From contig CACYHU010000023.1 of assembly GCA_902774215.1 (NCBI GenBank), forward strand, positions 1 through 62,062: DNA of 62,062 nucleotides. Direction: 5' to 3'. Every line of letters begins with the position of its first letter. The first letter of the stretch is position 1. The translations under genes and the position numbers were made by a program. Shown here piece by piece: positions 1 through 9,637 of this stretch. The notes below the pieces were generated by a model. It worked only from the letters and a program-made list of their open reading frames with translations, was not told where the DNA came from and did not search any database. Source of the DNA: an uncultured Chloroflexota bacterium. GTDB lineage: Bacteria > Chloroflexota > Anaerolineae > Anaerolineales > Anaerolineaceae.

Positions 1-2051
1 ACGAGCGAGTAGTCACCTTCCGGCAGCGTCAGCACGACCATCCCGGTTTCATAATCGGCCCAGGTGGTCCTGGAGGATTTCATGATATTCATCATAACCA
101 GCATGCTTGCCATATCATCCTGATCCATATCATCCATACCATCCATACCATTAAGATCGATGTCGGGATTTAGCATCATACTCTTAAAGACTTCCGCAAG
201 ATTGATCGCCATCAGTGTAGCTTTATTACGGTCGAGCCTTTCGGTCTGCGGGATATACATCACAAGCCGTCCGCACCCTTCCGGAACATGGACAAGCATA
301 TCGGCATTAATGCCGAAACCGATCTCCCCGCAAACCTTTTCGATCAGATCGCTGTACTTTTCCAGATCGCTGATTTTTGCACTGAAGAGCAGAAGCTCAC
401 TCATTTCCATGTTTCCGGTTGTCGGAATCAAACCGCAGATAACACCGGAAAACAGATGGCACAGTTCATCGATCGTCATACCTTCCTTATAAAGCCTGTA
501 GGCAACGCTGTTAAGCAGGCCGGAATTGGTATGCACACCGCCGTAATCCATATCTTCATTGTATCCGCCGGCTTTCGGGACCCAATACTGGTCACCGACA
601 AACGCCGGCTGCTGGTAGGCATTCGGATCACTCATGCTGCGGACCGCATCTCCGGAGTTTTCACCCAGAAGCCATTCGGTATCGTCCGTGGCTTTCAGGC
701 TGTATTCGATAATGTTGCCCATAATATCGCTCATGGCTTCGTTGATGGCGCCGTATTCATTGAGATACAGGTTCATGGTCATGGCAGTTGAAGTGACCGC
801 GTGGGTGTATTCATGCCCGATCACGTCAAGCGCCTCGCAGTAATTATTCAATTCACTGGTGGCAAAAAGATGGAACCCATTGTCATAGCCCATATAGACC
901 GCATTATCAACCGGTTCCAGATTTTCGTCCACATAGTTGTTCAGGATCACCATCGGACTGCCAACGCCATCCGGGCCTTTCCAACCCAGTTCGTTATAAA
1001 AATCCCAGACCCTGATGTAGTTTTCATAAGCCATAAGAACTTTGTCCGGCCAGGATCCATTCTGCGCAGAGTTCAGCATTGCTTCGTTCATCGGCTGATC
1101 CTGCATCAGGTCCGCACATTCCGCAACGATGATCTTCCGATCCAAATCGCCGAGCCAGGTCACACCGTTCGCGTCCTTCATCACGGGGACAGTGATCTGG
1201 CGCGAATTTCCGCTGTGATCAGTCACGGTCCCGGTCCAGGTATCCGCGGTCATGCCGGCGAAAACGCTGTCAGTGTCTGTACCGCTCATCGCGCTTTTGT
1301 CACCAACATAAGCACAGGGCTGGGAACCGGCATACAGGCCGCTCATGGTCACATAATGAGCCAGCATCGGCATGTCGTGCTTATCATTGGAGGCTTCGGG
1401 ATTGTTGGAGTAGAAGATATAAAAAGCCTTCATTGAAGCACCGGCAGGACTTTCATCTATGCCATCCACAGGGACGGAGAGGAAAGCTGTATCCATATTC
1501 TCTGTAAAGTTATATTGATGGAGCGGATCATTTTCTTTTACATAATCCATGGCGATCTGCAGGGCGGTACCTTCATCCACAACCTGTTCAAAGTCATATA
1601 ACTCCGGATCAAAGGGCGTGATATTCGCGCTGACCGCCACCACACGGCCCTGCGGATCAACGATCAGCTTCGCGACAGAATCGATGATCGAGATGAAGTT
1701 ATAAAACTGAAGATATGTATAGTATGAATAACCGCTGTCATCTATCAGGACAATATCCGGTTTGAATTCTGTATTTTCATCCGCGCCGAGCGCAGGGATC
1801 AGTTCTGAAAAAGCGTTCCACGCACTGTCTTCATCCTTCACAACGGTGTCTGTCAGATCACCGGAGATCCAAGTGACCTTTCCATTCCGCTCAACAACGA
1901 CCAGGTCATCATCCCGTTCCCGCAGCAGATCCAGAGCTGACGGATTTTCCTCTGCATCATCGGCTGAAAAATCAAACTGCGCCGCTGCACAGCCAAAGAC
2001 GGCAAGAACCATCACCAAAACAGAAAATAATAAAATGTGAATATTTTTCAT
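1..2051 (-). CDS. Secreted M4 (thermolysin-like) metallopeptidase, C-terminus beyond window edge
   Basis: The frame is open from an ATG at 2051 to the window edge, giving about 683 residues with no stop, so the gene is partial. The N-terminus is a signal peptide ending in ...LAVFGCAAAQ, which reads as a lipobox (Cys about residue 20) or a type I site. The zinc site is clear: HEYTH at about residues 413-417, a downstream NEAMSD giving the third ligand (Glu about 438), and GGVHTNSG (His about 507), matching thermolysin HExxH, GAINEAxSD and the transition-state histidine. The roughly 400 residues before the zinc site fit the FTP/PepSY-type propeptide of M4 enzymes. By family, it is an exported zinc endopeptidase matured by cleavage of its propeptide. 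The C-terminal extension after the catalytic domain is unidentified. Confidence 0.85.
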   Translation of the reverse strand, partial: MKNIHILLFSVLVMVLAVFGCAAAQFDFSADDAEENPSALDLLRERDDDLVVVERNGKVTWISGDLTDTVVKDEDSAWNAFSELIPALGADENTEFKPDIVLIDDSGYSYYTYLQFYNFISIIDSVAKLIVDPQGRVVAVSANITPFDPELYDFEQVVDEGTALQIAMDYVKENDPLHQYNFTENMDTAFLSVPVDGIDESPAGASMKAFYIFYSNNPEASNDKHDMPMLAHYVTMSGLYAGSQPCAYVGDKSAMSGTDTDSVFAGMTADTWTGTVTDHSGNSRQITVPVMKDANGVTWLGDLDRKIIVAECADLMQDQPMNEAMLNSAQNGSWPDKVLMAYENYIRVWDFYNELGWKGPDGVGSPMVILNNYVDENLEPVDNAVYMGYDNGFHLFATSELNNYCEALDVIGHEYTHAVTSTAMTMNLYLNEYGAINEAMSDIMGNIIEYSLKATDDTEWLLGENSGDAVRSMSDPNAYQQPAFVGDQYWVPKAGGYNEDMDYGGVHTNSGLLNSVAYRLYKEGMTIDELCHLFSGVICGLIPTTGNMEMSELLLFSAKISDLEKYSDLIEKVCGEIGFGINADMLVHVPEGCGRLVMYIPQTERLDRNKATLMAINLAEVFKSMMLNPDIDLNGMDGMDDMDQDDMASMLVMMNIMKSSRTTWADYETGMVVLTLPEGDYSL

Positions 2052-2070
2052 TCTTCTTTTTCCTGAAATT

Positions 2071-2128
2071 AAAAAAAACAGGCATCAGCGGGCCGGATAC
2101 AAAAATATTCATCGCACGCTGATACCTG
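2071..2128 (-). terminator. Rho-independent terminator of the DsbA-cyclophilin gene
   Basis: A 12 bp stem (2079-2090 with 2117-2128, one G-U type mismatch) is followed on the minus strand by eight consecutive T residues (complement of 2071-2078). It lies just downstream of the stop codon at 2143 and upstream of the peptidase start at 2051. Confidence 0.75.
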
Positions 2129-2142
2129 ATCAAAAATCAAAA

Positions 2143-3411
2143 TCAACCGCGAACTTCGATATCGACGCTTTCAATCACGGTTTTCTGGTCGATCTTCGGC
2201 AGAATTTCGAGAGATTCTTCAGCAACATGGCCGAACACGGAATATTTCGCGTCCATAGCATTCACGCGGGCATCCACTTTAGCGTTTAATTCCTCTTCCG
2301 TGAGATCGCCGGAAGCATAAACGGAACGGAAATATTCAGCGATATCCTGAGCAATGAAGAACTGGGAAGCGTTCCTGTCTGCACCGGTATTTGCCATCGC
2401 AACAGCACCTGCTTTGCTGAAGCCTCCGTTATTCAGATTTTCATCAGGCAGATAATACCCGGCAAGACCGACACCGGTCGCGCTCGGATCACCGGTCTGA
2501 GCAATAAAACCGGGAATGACATGATGGAATTCATTATTGTTATAGAATCCGTCTTTTGCGAGAAGCATGAAGGAGGAGACCAGGTTCGGAGCTTCCGCGG
2601 CATCGAGATCGATCACGACATCACCGGCCGTGGTATGCAGAACGGCACGATAGTCTTTCCCTTCTTCCACAGCGACCACAGGGCAGGCAGTCCGGTATTT
2701 TTTCTGCATATCGAACAATCTCATATACTGATTCAGGACCTCGGGATCCATATTGACCTGGTAGAAGTTGGCAAAGAAAGTCGGCGTACCATTGATAATT
2801 CCGGAAGCGGCAACTTCATCAAATGAGGCATCCACTACACTGCGGATTTCCTCGGATTCAAAATCAGCAGCCCACTGGTCATAATCCAGCTCCGGAAGCT
2901 CGGTCTGAATATTTTCATGGAGCCAGGCTTCGAATTCATCGAGCGTTTCCATAGGGGACCAGATATCCTGTGTATCATAAAGCCAGTATTCGGCATCGAA
3001 GAAAAAGCCCTGCTTACCAGCAGCATCGGCAGCGTAAGCGGACATGGGAGCCTTTTCATGGAAGCTCAGCGGGAAGTGGCGGTATACATAGCGCACTTCA
3101 TCCGGATGGGCAGCTTGGAATGCGATCGCGGCCAGACCGGCACGGGAGCAGTACGGACACTGGAAATCTGCATATTCCACTAATGTCAGGAGTGCATCTT
3201 CCGGACCGACAGACCAGTCATCTTCCGTAACATCGCCGAGGATGGCTTCAACATCTTCATTTTTTACCATCGGTTCAGCAAATGTGCATTTGATCTCTGC
3301 AGCGCCGGAAAGATCAGCTTCCCAGGCGGACCATTCACCATCCGCAGCGAAAGCAGCGCAGGTGAGGATCAAAGCGAACAACACAGCAAATAAGAATGAA
3401 GTTTTTTTCAT
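2143..3411 (-). CDS. Secreted DsbA-like thioredoxin fused to a cyclophilin-type peptidyl-prolyl isomerase
   Basis: 422 aa from the ATG at 3411, which follows a GAAAGG site; a GTG at 3426 is also in frame but lies on that site. The N-terminus is a type I signal peptide (cleavage about ...AAFA|ADG). A DsbA-fold domain follows, with the CPYC redox motif at about residues 85-88 and a cis-proline loop in GTPTFF. The C-terminal half (from about residue 255) is a cyclophilin domain with TTAGDVVIDL, FHHVIPGFIAQTGDP and ASQFFIAQ. Inferred role: an extracytoplasmic folding factor joining disulfide chemistry and proline isomerisation in one chain, possibly serving exported proteins such as the adjacent peptidase. 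The gene has its own terminator. Confidence 0.88.
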   Translation of the reverse strand: MKKTSFLFAVLFALILTCAAFAADGEWSAWEADLSGAAEIKCTFAEPMVKNEDVEAILGDVTEDDWSVGPEDALLTLVEYADFQCPYCSRAGLAAIAFQAAHPDEVRYVYRHFPLSFHEKAPMSAYAADAAGKQGFFFDAEYWLYDTQDIWSPMETLDEFEAWLHENIQTELPELDYDQWAADFESEEIRSVVDASFDEVAASGIINGTPTFFANFYQVNMDPEVLNQYMRLFDMQKKYRTACPVVAVEEGKDYRAVLHTTAGDVVIDLDAAEAPNLVSSFMLLAKDGFYNNNEFHHVIPGFIAQTGDPSATGVGLAGYYLPDENLNNGGFSKAGAVAMANTGADRNASQFFIAQDIAEYFRSVYASGDLTEEELNAKVDARVNAMDAKYSVFGHVAEESLEILPKIDQKTVIESVDIEVRG

Positions 3412-3637
3412 TACAATGCCTTTCACAATTTATGTTTAGATTTGCCGATGCTCTGAAGGGAGTATTATTCAAAAATACTGCCACACAGCATCGAAAGTAA
3501 GCCTGTTCAAGACTTTTTAAACAATCACAACAATTTTATCGCATTTATTCCGCAGAAGAGCAGATGAATTTACATAAATTTGACAGTTTTTTTCGATTTA
3601 TTTTCGACGAATAATTCAAGTCCTAATCAAACGGCAT

Positions 3638-3803
3638 ATTGCCCTCCGGAGGTTTTGCTGCTTCGCAGCAGGCGCGGAGCGGGCGTCAGCCGGCGGCGGA
3701 AGAATCTTTCCGCGCCCAGGTTTTCAGTCGGGGGCGCGGGCTGACCTTCGGTCACCCGCTGCCCCCGACGCCCCCGTTTTCGATGTTTGCCCTTCCGCGG
3801 GTT
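3638..3803 (-). repeat. Folded intergenic repeat, family B (inverted copy)
   Basis: A ~166 bp copy, on the minus strand, of the element also seen at 42674-42840 and 45833-46000. Read on that strand it contains hairpin I (GTCGGGGGC ... GCCCCCGAC) and hairpin II (GGCGCGG ... GCTGACGCC ... CCGCGCC), followed by a CTGCTGCGAAGCAG hairpin and ending in GGAGGGCAAT. Its distal end (CCCCGTTTTC...CTTCCGC) merges into the tandem array that follows. Confidence 0.7.
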
Positions 3804-4425
3804 GTTGGCGGGGTTTTACGGGCTGCTCAATCTGTCACCCACTGTCCCGATATCCCTGTTTTCAACACATGCTCTTCCGCGGGATGTTGGCGGGGTTTAC
3901 GGGTTGCTCAATCTGTCACCCGCTGTCCTGATATCCCCGTTTTCAACACATGCTCTTCCGCGGGATGTTGGCGGGGTTTTACGGGCTGTTCATTCAGTCA
4001 ACCGCTGTCTCGATATCCCTGTTTTCAACACATGCTCTTCCGCGGGATGTTGGCGGGGTTTACGGGTTGCTCATTCTATCACCCGCTGTCCTGATATCCC
4101 CGTTTTCAACACATGCTTTTCCGCGGGATGTTGGCGGGGTTTACGGGCTGCTTAGTCTGTCACCCACTGTCCTGATATCCCTGTTTTCAACACATGCTCT
4201 TCCGCGGGATGTTGGCGGGGTTTACGGGCTGCTTAGTCTGTCACCCACTATCCTGATATCCCTGTTTTCAACACATGCTCTTCCGCGGGATGTTGGCGGG
4301 GTTTACGGGTTGCTCAATCTGTCACCCGCTGTCCCCGACACCCCCGTTTTCAACACATGCTTTTCCGCGGGTTGTTGGCGGGGTTTTACGGGCTGCTCAA
4401 TCAGTCACTAGCTGTCCTGACAACC
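3779..4425. repeat. 81-82 bp tandem repeat array (minisatellite), 8 units
   Basis: The phrase TTTTCAACACATGCTCTTCC recurs with unit starts near 3779, 3861, 3942, 4024, 4105, 4186, 4267 and 4349, a spacing of 81 or 82. Each unit also holds CCGCGGGATGTTGGCGGGGTTT and a CTGTCC(C/T)GATATCCC stretch. The first unit is continuous with the end of the family B repeat, so the array probably arose by amplification of that border. Because 81 is a multiple of three, long reading frames appear here in several frames; they are artefacts. Confidence 0.85.
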
Positions 4426-4704
4426 TTTTCCATCGCAGGTATCCAATAACAGTTGCTGATGTCACGAAAAAAAGAGACTATACCCACGGAATACTTTGGA
4501 GATGAGGCCGATGGAAAACAGCTTTTTACACCGGCGACATTATTGGCGTGACACCCAGGCCCAGGTCATCTGTATACGCCCCACTGTCCCTTACGGGACA
4601 GATTGCTGATATCCCTGCGCAGCATGATATCAGACTGACGGTTCTTTTGAATTTTCAAGGTTCTTTTCCCGGCATTTGCCGCGGTTTTTTCGGCCAGGGA
4701 TAAG
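4426..4704. other. Intergenic spacer with small hairpins
   Basis: No gene is visible. Two short inverted repeats stand out: CTGTCCC-tta-CGGGACAG near 4583-4601 and CTGATATC...GATATCAG near 4606-4634. The stretch GGTCATCTGTATACGCCCC near 4564-4582 resembles the 3' arm of the hairpin at 54007-54055. Confidence 0.45.
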
Positions 4705-5316
4705 TTATATTTTCCCCCTAAGAATAGAGACGATCTCTTCATGGATCTCTTCTTTGGGACGGTCGGCGTTGATGATCACGAAGCGTTCCGGTTCTTCGGC
4801 AGCCATTTTCAGGTAGCCATTGCGGACCCGTTCATGGAACTGCAGGGCATAGTCATCCATGCGGTTCCATTCATCATGATTGGTGATGCGCCTGCGGAGA
4901 CCCGCCTCCGCAGAGATATCCAGAAGGATGGTCAGATCGGGTTTCAGCCCGCCGGTGGCAAAATTCAGAAGCGTTTTCAGTAAATCGCGGTCCAGTCCAT
5001 GACCATACCCCTGATAAGCCATCGTGGAATCAGCATAGCGGTCACAGAGGACGATTTTTCCGGCAGCCAGTGAGGGTCTGATCAGCTCTTCGACCAGCTG
5101 TGCTCTTGAGGCACAAAACAACAGGATCTCAGCACGCGGATGCATGGATTTGTTTTTCATATCCATAATGACCGAACGGATCTGGTCACCGATAGGTGTA
5201 CCGCCCGGTTCCCTCGTACGAACCACATCAAAGCCAAGCTTTTCCAGTGCGGGAACAAGCAGGTTCATCTGTGTGGTTTTTCCACCGCCATCAGGACCTT
5301 CTATTGTAATAAACAT
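4705..5316 (-). CDS. tmk: Thymidylate kinase
   Basis: 203 aa, the usual length. It phosphorylates dTMP to dTDP with ATP in the cytoplasm, for dTTP supply. Visible motifs: P-loop GPDGGGKTT near residues 8-16, TREPGG near 35-40 and DRYADSTMAYQG (the DRY substrate loop), followed by a LID-type Arg-rich stretch (LRRRI). The start ATG at 5316 follows AGGAGGATATAA. It lies 13 nt after the R3H/AAA ATPase gene on the same strand, so the two are probably cotranscribed. Confidence 0.95.
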   Translation of the reverse strand: MFITIEGPDGGGKTTQMNLLVPALEKLGFDVVRTREPGGTPIGDQIRSVIMDMKNKSMHPRAEILLFCASRAQLVEELIRPSLAAGKIVLCDRYADSTMAYQGYGHGLDRDLLKTLLNFATGGLKPDLTILLDISAEAGLRRRITNHDEWNRMDDYALQFHERVRNGYLKMAAEEPERFVIINADRPKEEIHEEIVSILRGKI

Positions 5317-5329
5317 TTATATCCTCCTG

Positions 5330-6988
5330 TCAGGAATTGCTGTATATCCGCAGCCGGCGTTTCGGTTCTTTACCGAAAGGCTGACATACCAGATTTGCCT
5401 GCTCGATCATTTCCTGCTGGATTCGCCGGATAGAGCGGTTCGCCGGAGAAAGATCGATCCAGCTTACCTCACCGCTAAGGACAGAGCGTATCGCGGAAAT
5501 CGTTTCGTCTTCAACATCTTCCCAGTTGGAAGCCTGATCCTGCACTTCGATCTTCAGCACATTTGCCAGTGTATACTCGATCTGCGCAGTGGTATTGGAG
5601 CGCAGGACATAGATCGGGATACCGCGCTCTTCCGCCTCCACGATCACCTTCTGACGTTCACGATAATAGGGACGAAGCGTCATCAGCAGGTCGGCCTCTT
5701 CCAGGTTATTGACAACGATCACCGGCGCATCCAGCCGTTCCGCCGCATCATTCAGGCGGTTCCGCGCGACGCCATGACAGTAAACCCGTACCGTTTCCTT
5801 ATGAAATTCCGGATCAACCGCCTTCACCGCAGCTTCAGTTTGCTTCAATTCCGTCAAAGCAGACTTACTCTTTCCGCTGATCTCGACGATATTCGCCTGC
5901 ATGCGGGAAAGTGTTTTTTTGCCTTTCTTTCCCTCGCCTGAGGGAGCATTATTCCCGGTAAAACCGGTCCCTTCCAAAACAGGAGCCGGTGCTTTTTCAC
6001 GAATGATCTGGCCTTTTGAACTTTTTGTCCGCAGCTCCGGCTGCAGCTCGATCCCGCGGACCAGGGCATCCACGGCTTCCGCCACGTCCTGATAGACAAC
6101 CACCTGATTCCGCTGACGGATCTCAACCAGCACGTCAAAAGTGGGTGGGGAGCGGCGTTCGAGGACAACCTTCTGGGTCCCCCGGCGTTTGGCTTCTTCA
6201 TCAGATAGTGTGACAGACTCGATCCCGCCGATCAAATCGGAAAGTGTTGGATTCATCAACAGGTTGCTGATCGTCTGCCCATGAGCAGTCCCGATCAGCT
6301 GCACGCCGCGTTCGGCGATAGTCCGGGCAGCCTGAGCTTCCAGCTCACGCCCGATCTCATCAATGACGATCACTTCCGGGTTATGGTTTTCAACAGCCTC
6401 GATCATCACTTCATGCTGCAGCGCCGGCTGTGCCACCTGCAGACGCCGGGCATCCCCAACCGCCGGGTGAGGTACATCCCCGTCACCGCCGATCTCATTC
6501 GAGGTATCAACGATGATGACGCGTTTACCGGCGGAGAGCACTCTCGCCGCCTCGCGCAGCATTGTTGTTTTGCCGATACCCGGTTTCCCGAGGATCAGCA
6601 GACTTTTCCCGGAGTTGATATAATCGGCAATGATATCCAGGGTACCGAAAACCGCCCGCCCCACCCGGCAGGTCAGCCCGATGATGCGGTTATGCCGGTT
6701 GCGGATGGCAGAAATGCGGTGCAGCGTCCGTTCCATCCCGGCACGATTGTCAAGGTCAAAGGTGCCGATCTTTTCCACCACTGAGTCGATATCTTCATAA
6801 GTCACTTCCTCCGCGGAAAGCGGAAGATCCCCGTTTGTATAACGGGCCAGCGGGATACGTCCCACATCCATCACAACTTCAATTAATTTGTCAAGATTTC
6901 CGTTCTCGTTGATCACCTCCGCGATTTTCTGCGGGAGTACATTGATCAAAGCCTGAATGTCATCAAAATTATTCTGATATTGTTCCAT
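5330..6988 (-). CDS. AAA-family ATPase with degenerate R3H domain (SpoIIIAA/Ycf45-like)
   Basis: 552 aa. The central ATPase has Walker A GKPGIGKTT and Walker B VIVIDEIGRE and resembles the SpoIIIAA/Ycf45 group of single-stranded nucleic acid ATPases. A second region (about 390-480) is followed by a C-terminal R3H-like segment (SIRRIQQEMIEQANL ... GKEPKRRLRIY). The histidine expected in the R-x3-H core is Gln here (RRIQQ). The family probably binds single-stranded nucleic acid; its exact role is unknown. The gene sits directly before tmk. A middle linker (about residues 320-360) is Gly/Lys-rich and of low complexity. Confidence 0.8.
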   Translation of the reverse strand: MEQYQNNFDDIQALINVLPQKIAEVINENGNLDKLIEVVMDVGRIPLARYTNGDLPLSAEEVTYEDIDSVVEKIGTFDLDNRAGMERTLHRISAIRNRHNRIIGLTCRVGRAVFGTLDIIADYINSGKSLLILGKPGIGKTTMLREAARVLSAGKRVIIVDTSNEIGGDGDVPHPAVGDARRLQVAQPALQHEVMIEAVENHNPEVIVIDEIGRELEAQAARTIAERGVQLIGTAHGQTISNLLMNPTLSDLIGGIESVTLSDEEAKRRGTQKVVLERRSPPTFDVLVEIRQRNQVVVYQDVAEAVDALVRGIELQPELRTKSSKGQIIREKAPAPVLEGTGFTGNNAPSGEGKKGKKTLSRMQANIVEISGKSKSALTELKQTEAAVKAVDPEFHKETVRVYCHGVARNRLNDAAERLDAPVIVVNNLEEADLLMTLRPYYRERQKVIVEAEERGIPIYVLRSNTTAQIEYTLANVLKIEVQDQASNWEDVEDETISAIRSVLSGEVSWIDLSPANRSIRRIQQEMIEQANLVCQPFGKEPKRRLRIYSNS

Positions 6989-7068
6989 TTTTTCAGCCCG
7001 CTCAGCTTTACGGGCAAATTTTCCTCATAAAACGTCTTATTATATTTATCATCTTTTGACGGTTATTA

Positions 7069-7848
7069 CTACAATTCCTCGTTGCGTTTCAGAACGCCGA
7101 ATATGATAAAGATAACGATCCCGGCCAGGATCAGACCGCCGCCGATCATCAGCATGATCGGAGAGCGGTTTTCCGTCTCAACATGCGTTTCCGCCTCTTC
7201 CAGGACAGAGGATTTCTGAGCACCGAAATTGATCTGAGAATTATCACCGGCTTTAACTGTCAGCGCATAATTCATATTGGTGGTCGGGTTATAATCTGTC
7301 GGCGGAGCGACAGAGATATTATAATCACCTTCCGGGACCTCAGGAAAACAAAGCAGATCGTCACCTGCCGTCAGCCCGGTAAAGTTATCGGATCCGTTCC
7401 GTTTTGTGATACTGACCGCACCGCCGCTGACACCGTATTCGAATTCTCCGACGATGCCGTCACCGTTTTCGTCTTCGAATAGATATACACACACCTGTCC
7501 GTAACCGTTATAGGGTGTGGGCGTCGGCGTGATCGGGGTGGGGGTGGGAGAAGGACCAGGCGTGGGGGTAGGGGTCTCATAACGTCCCAGCAAAAGCCTT
7601 GTACCGACGATCAATGTACACTGCTCGTCCAGGTTATTCAGCTGCCGCAGTGTAGGAAGGTCGATCCCCATGGTCAGAGAGATGCTCATACAGGAATCAT
7701 TGTCCTTAATGATGTAAAAAATGTTGCCATCCGGATCCGGTGTAGGCGTTAGAATCGCCTGTCCCGAGACCGTACAAGCCATCATACCCAAAAATAAAAA
7801 CATCAGCAAACCAATCAACAAGCATTTTTTATTCATCACATTTCCCAT
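7069..7848 (-). CDS. Membrane-anchored LysM protein with Pro/Thr linker and B-type surface repeat
   Basis: 259 aa. Order: an N-terminal secretion signal (possible lipobox LGMMAC); a LysM-like module of about 45 residues (FYIIKDNDSCMSIS ... VGTRLLLGR), expected to bind peptidoglycan; a TPTPTPGPSPTPTP linker; a Cna_B/SdrD-type beta sandwich with the Ca-loop-like EDENGDGIVGE; and a C-terminal membrane helix with a short Lys/Arg tail. This is a cell-envelope display protein. The ATG at 7848 follows AGAGG; an in-frame ATG at 7836 is the alternative. It lies 16 nt after recN. Confidence 0.75.
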   Translation of the reverse strand: MGNVMNKKCLLIGLLMFLFLGMMACTVSGQAILTPTPDPDGNIFYIIKDNDSCMSISLTMGIDLPTLRQLNNLDEQCTLIVGTRLLLGRYETPTPTPGPSPTPTPITPTPTPYNGYGQVCVYLFEDENGDGIVGEFEYGVSGGAVSITKRNGSDNFTGLTAGDDLLCFPEVPEGDYNISVAPPTDYNPTTNMNYALTVKAGDNSQINFGAQKSSVLEEAETHVETENRSPIMLMIGGGLILAGIVIFIIFGVLKRNEEL

Positions 7849-7864
7849 ACAAGCCTCTGTTTCT

Positions 7865-9631
7865 CTAATTTGTCAGCGCGGAAGTGCCGTCCTTACCTGT
7901 ACGCTGAGCCTTGAAATCCGAACTCTCTTTCAGCATCGCTTTGACAGCCTGAACATTTTCGCCGTTATCCGCCCCGAGCAGCGAAGCCAGTTCATGCAGA
8001 CTTTTTTCCGCATCCAAACGGGTGACAACGGTCTGCGTACGGTTATCGCTGATCTGCTTATGAACATGAAAATGGCTGTCATATAAAGCAGCCAGCTGCG
8101 GCAGATGCGTGATGCAGATCACCTGATGATAACGGCTCAGCTCCCATAACTTTTCACCTACCAGCGCACCGATCCTGCCGCCGATACCCTGATCGATCTC
8201 GTCAAAAACCATGGTCGGAATGGTATCTGCCTGAGCCAGTGTATTCTTCAGCGCGAGCATCAGCCGGGAAGTTTCACCGCCCGAGGCTACTTTTGCCAAC
8301 GGCTTCAGTCCTTCGCCCGGGTTGGGCGCGATCAGGAATTCGACCCGGTCAAAGCCGGTATCGGTAAAAGACAGTTTATTTCCTTTACCATCCGTCAGAC
8401 CGTCCGCGTCAGGAACAGCGTCTGTCAGTACCTCAAACCGGGCCGCTGCCATACGGAGATCATCCAGTTCCTTTTCGACACCTTTTGAGATCCGGAGAGC
8501 GGCAGCAGCACGTTTTTCCGAAAGCCGGACCGCAAGATCAGACAGTCCTTCAAGCAGATGAGCCTTTTCAGCTTCCAGCTCTTCGATCTGTTTTCCCGCT
8601 CCCGTGATGAGTGAGAGCTTCTGCTCCGCATTCTTCCCGAAGGCCAGCACAGCTTCAACCGTCCCGCCGTATTTACGCTTCAGTGAAAAATACAGCGCAA
8701 GGCGTTCCTCGATCTGGTTCCTGCGGCGGGAGCTGAAACCAAGACCTGACCTGTAGCGCTGCAGCCTGTCCAGAACCTCATTCATCTGATCCGACGCGTT
8801 CACTACCGCGTCATAAAGCGGCTGAAGACTGTCATCATAAGAAACCAGGCTATCCAGGGCGCTGTCCAGCTCATCCATTTTATCAAGGATCCCGGGGTGT
8901 TCATCCGAACGCCCCTGAAGAGCAGTCAATCCCTGATGGAGCAGTTTCGCGATTTTTTCTGAATTCTGCATCCGCTCGCGTTCACGTGTCAGGTTTTCTT
9001 CCTCTTCCGCTGAAAGCTCCGCGCTGTTGATCTCATTCACCTGATATGTCAGGATATCCTGCTGGCGCAATGCTTCCGCTTCCCCGTCCCGCAGGGTTTT
9101 CAAATTTTTCACAACGGAAAGGTATTTCCGGTACAGGCCGCGGTATTCCTTCAGCAGTTCTTCATTACCGGCAAACTGATCCACCAGACGGATATGGGAA
9201 GCCGGTTTCAGCAGAGAGAGGTGTTCAGACTGGCCATGAATATCCACAAGCAGCGCCCCAACCTCCTGAAGGACTGACAGGCTGACAGCGTGCCCGTTGA
9301 TGCGGGCTGAGCTTCTGCCTTCCAGACGGATCTCACGGGAAAGTGAAACCTCGTCAATGCCGTCATCAGGAAGCAGGTCCTCCCTTTCCAGAATTTCTGT
9401 GATCTCAAGCCTGCGGCTGCCATAGTCAAAGACCGCTTCTATGGAAGCTCTCTTTGTACCTTCACGTACAAAGCTGTTATCGGCTTTTTCACCCAGGACA
9501 ATAGACAAGGCATCCAGAATAATCGATTTTCCTGCCCCGGTCTCACCGGTGAATACATTAAAACCGTCTGTGAACTCCAGGTCAAGGGATTCGATGATGG
9601 CGAAATTCCGGATGCTGATCTCTTTAAGCAT
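7865..9631 (-). CDS. recN: DNA repair protein RecN
   Basis: 588 aa, a SMC-like ATPase acting in double-strand-break repair. Visible: Walker A TGETGAGKSIILDALS near residues 28-43, a long coiled-coil centre, signature LASGGETSRLMLALK and Walker B TMVFDEIDQGIGG, ending with the ITHLPQLA switch region. It belongs to the minus-strand run nadK, zinc-ribbon protein, recN, LysM protein, with short gaps throughout. Confidence 0.95.
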   Translation of the reverse strand: MLKEISIRNFAIIESLDLEFTDGFNVFTGETGAGKSIILDALSIVLGEKADNSFVREGTKRASIEAVFDYGSRRLEITEILEREDLLPDDGIDEVSLSREIRLEGRSSARINGHAVSLSVLQEVGALLVDIHGQSEHLSLLKPASHIRLVDQFAGNEELLKEYRGLYRKYLSVVKNLKTLRDGEAEALRQQDILTYQVNEINSAELSAEEEENLTRERERMQNSEKIAKLLHQGLTALQGRSDEHPGILDKMDELDSALDSLVSYDDSLQPLYDAVVNASDQMNEVLDRLQRYRSGLGFSSRRRNQIEERLALYFSLKRKYGGTVEAVLAFGKNAEQKLSLITGAGKQIEELEAEKAHLLEGLSDLAVRLSEKRAAAALRISKGVEKELDDLRMAAARFEVLTDAVPDADGLTDGKGNKLSFTDTGFDRVEFLIAPNPGEGLKPLAKVASGGETSRLMLALKNTLAQADTIPTMVFDEIDQGIGGRIGALVGEKLWELSRYHQVICITHLPQLAALYDSHFHVHKQISDNRTQTVVTRLDAEKSLHELASLLGADNGENVQAVKAMLKESSDFKAQRTGKDGTSALTN

Positions 9632-9637
9632 AAAGCT

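Noticed and set aside
3638..4425. CRISPR array
   Set aside because: Units are continuous 81-82 bp repeats with no unique spacers, and no cas genes are in the window.
3639..4505. Overlapping plus-strand reading frames of 76-153 codons with repeated peptides
   Set aside because: They arise because the 81 bp tandem unit is a multiple of three; several frames are open at once and none has a ribosome binding site or recognisable domain.
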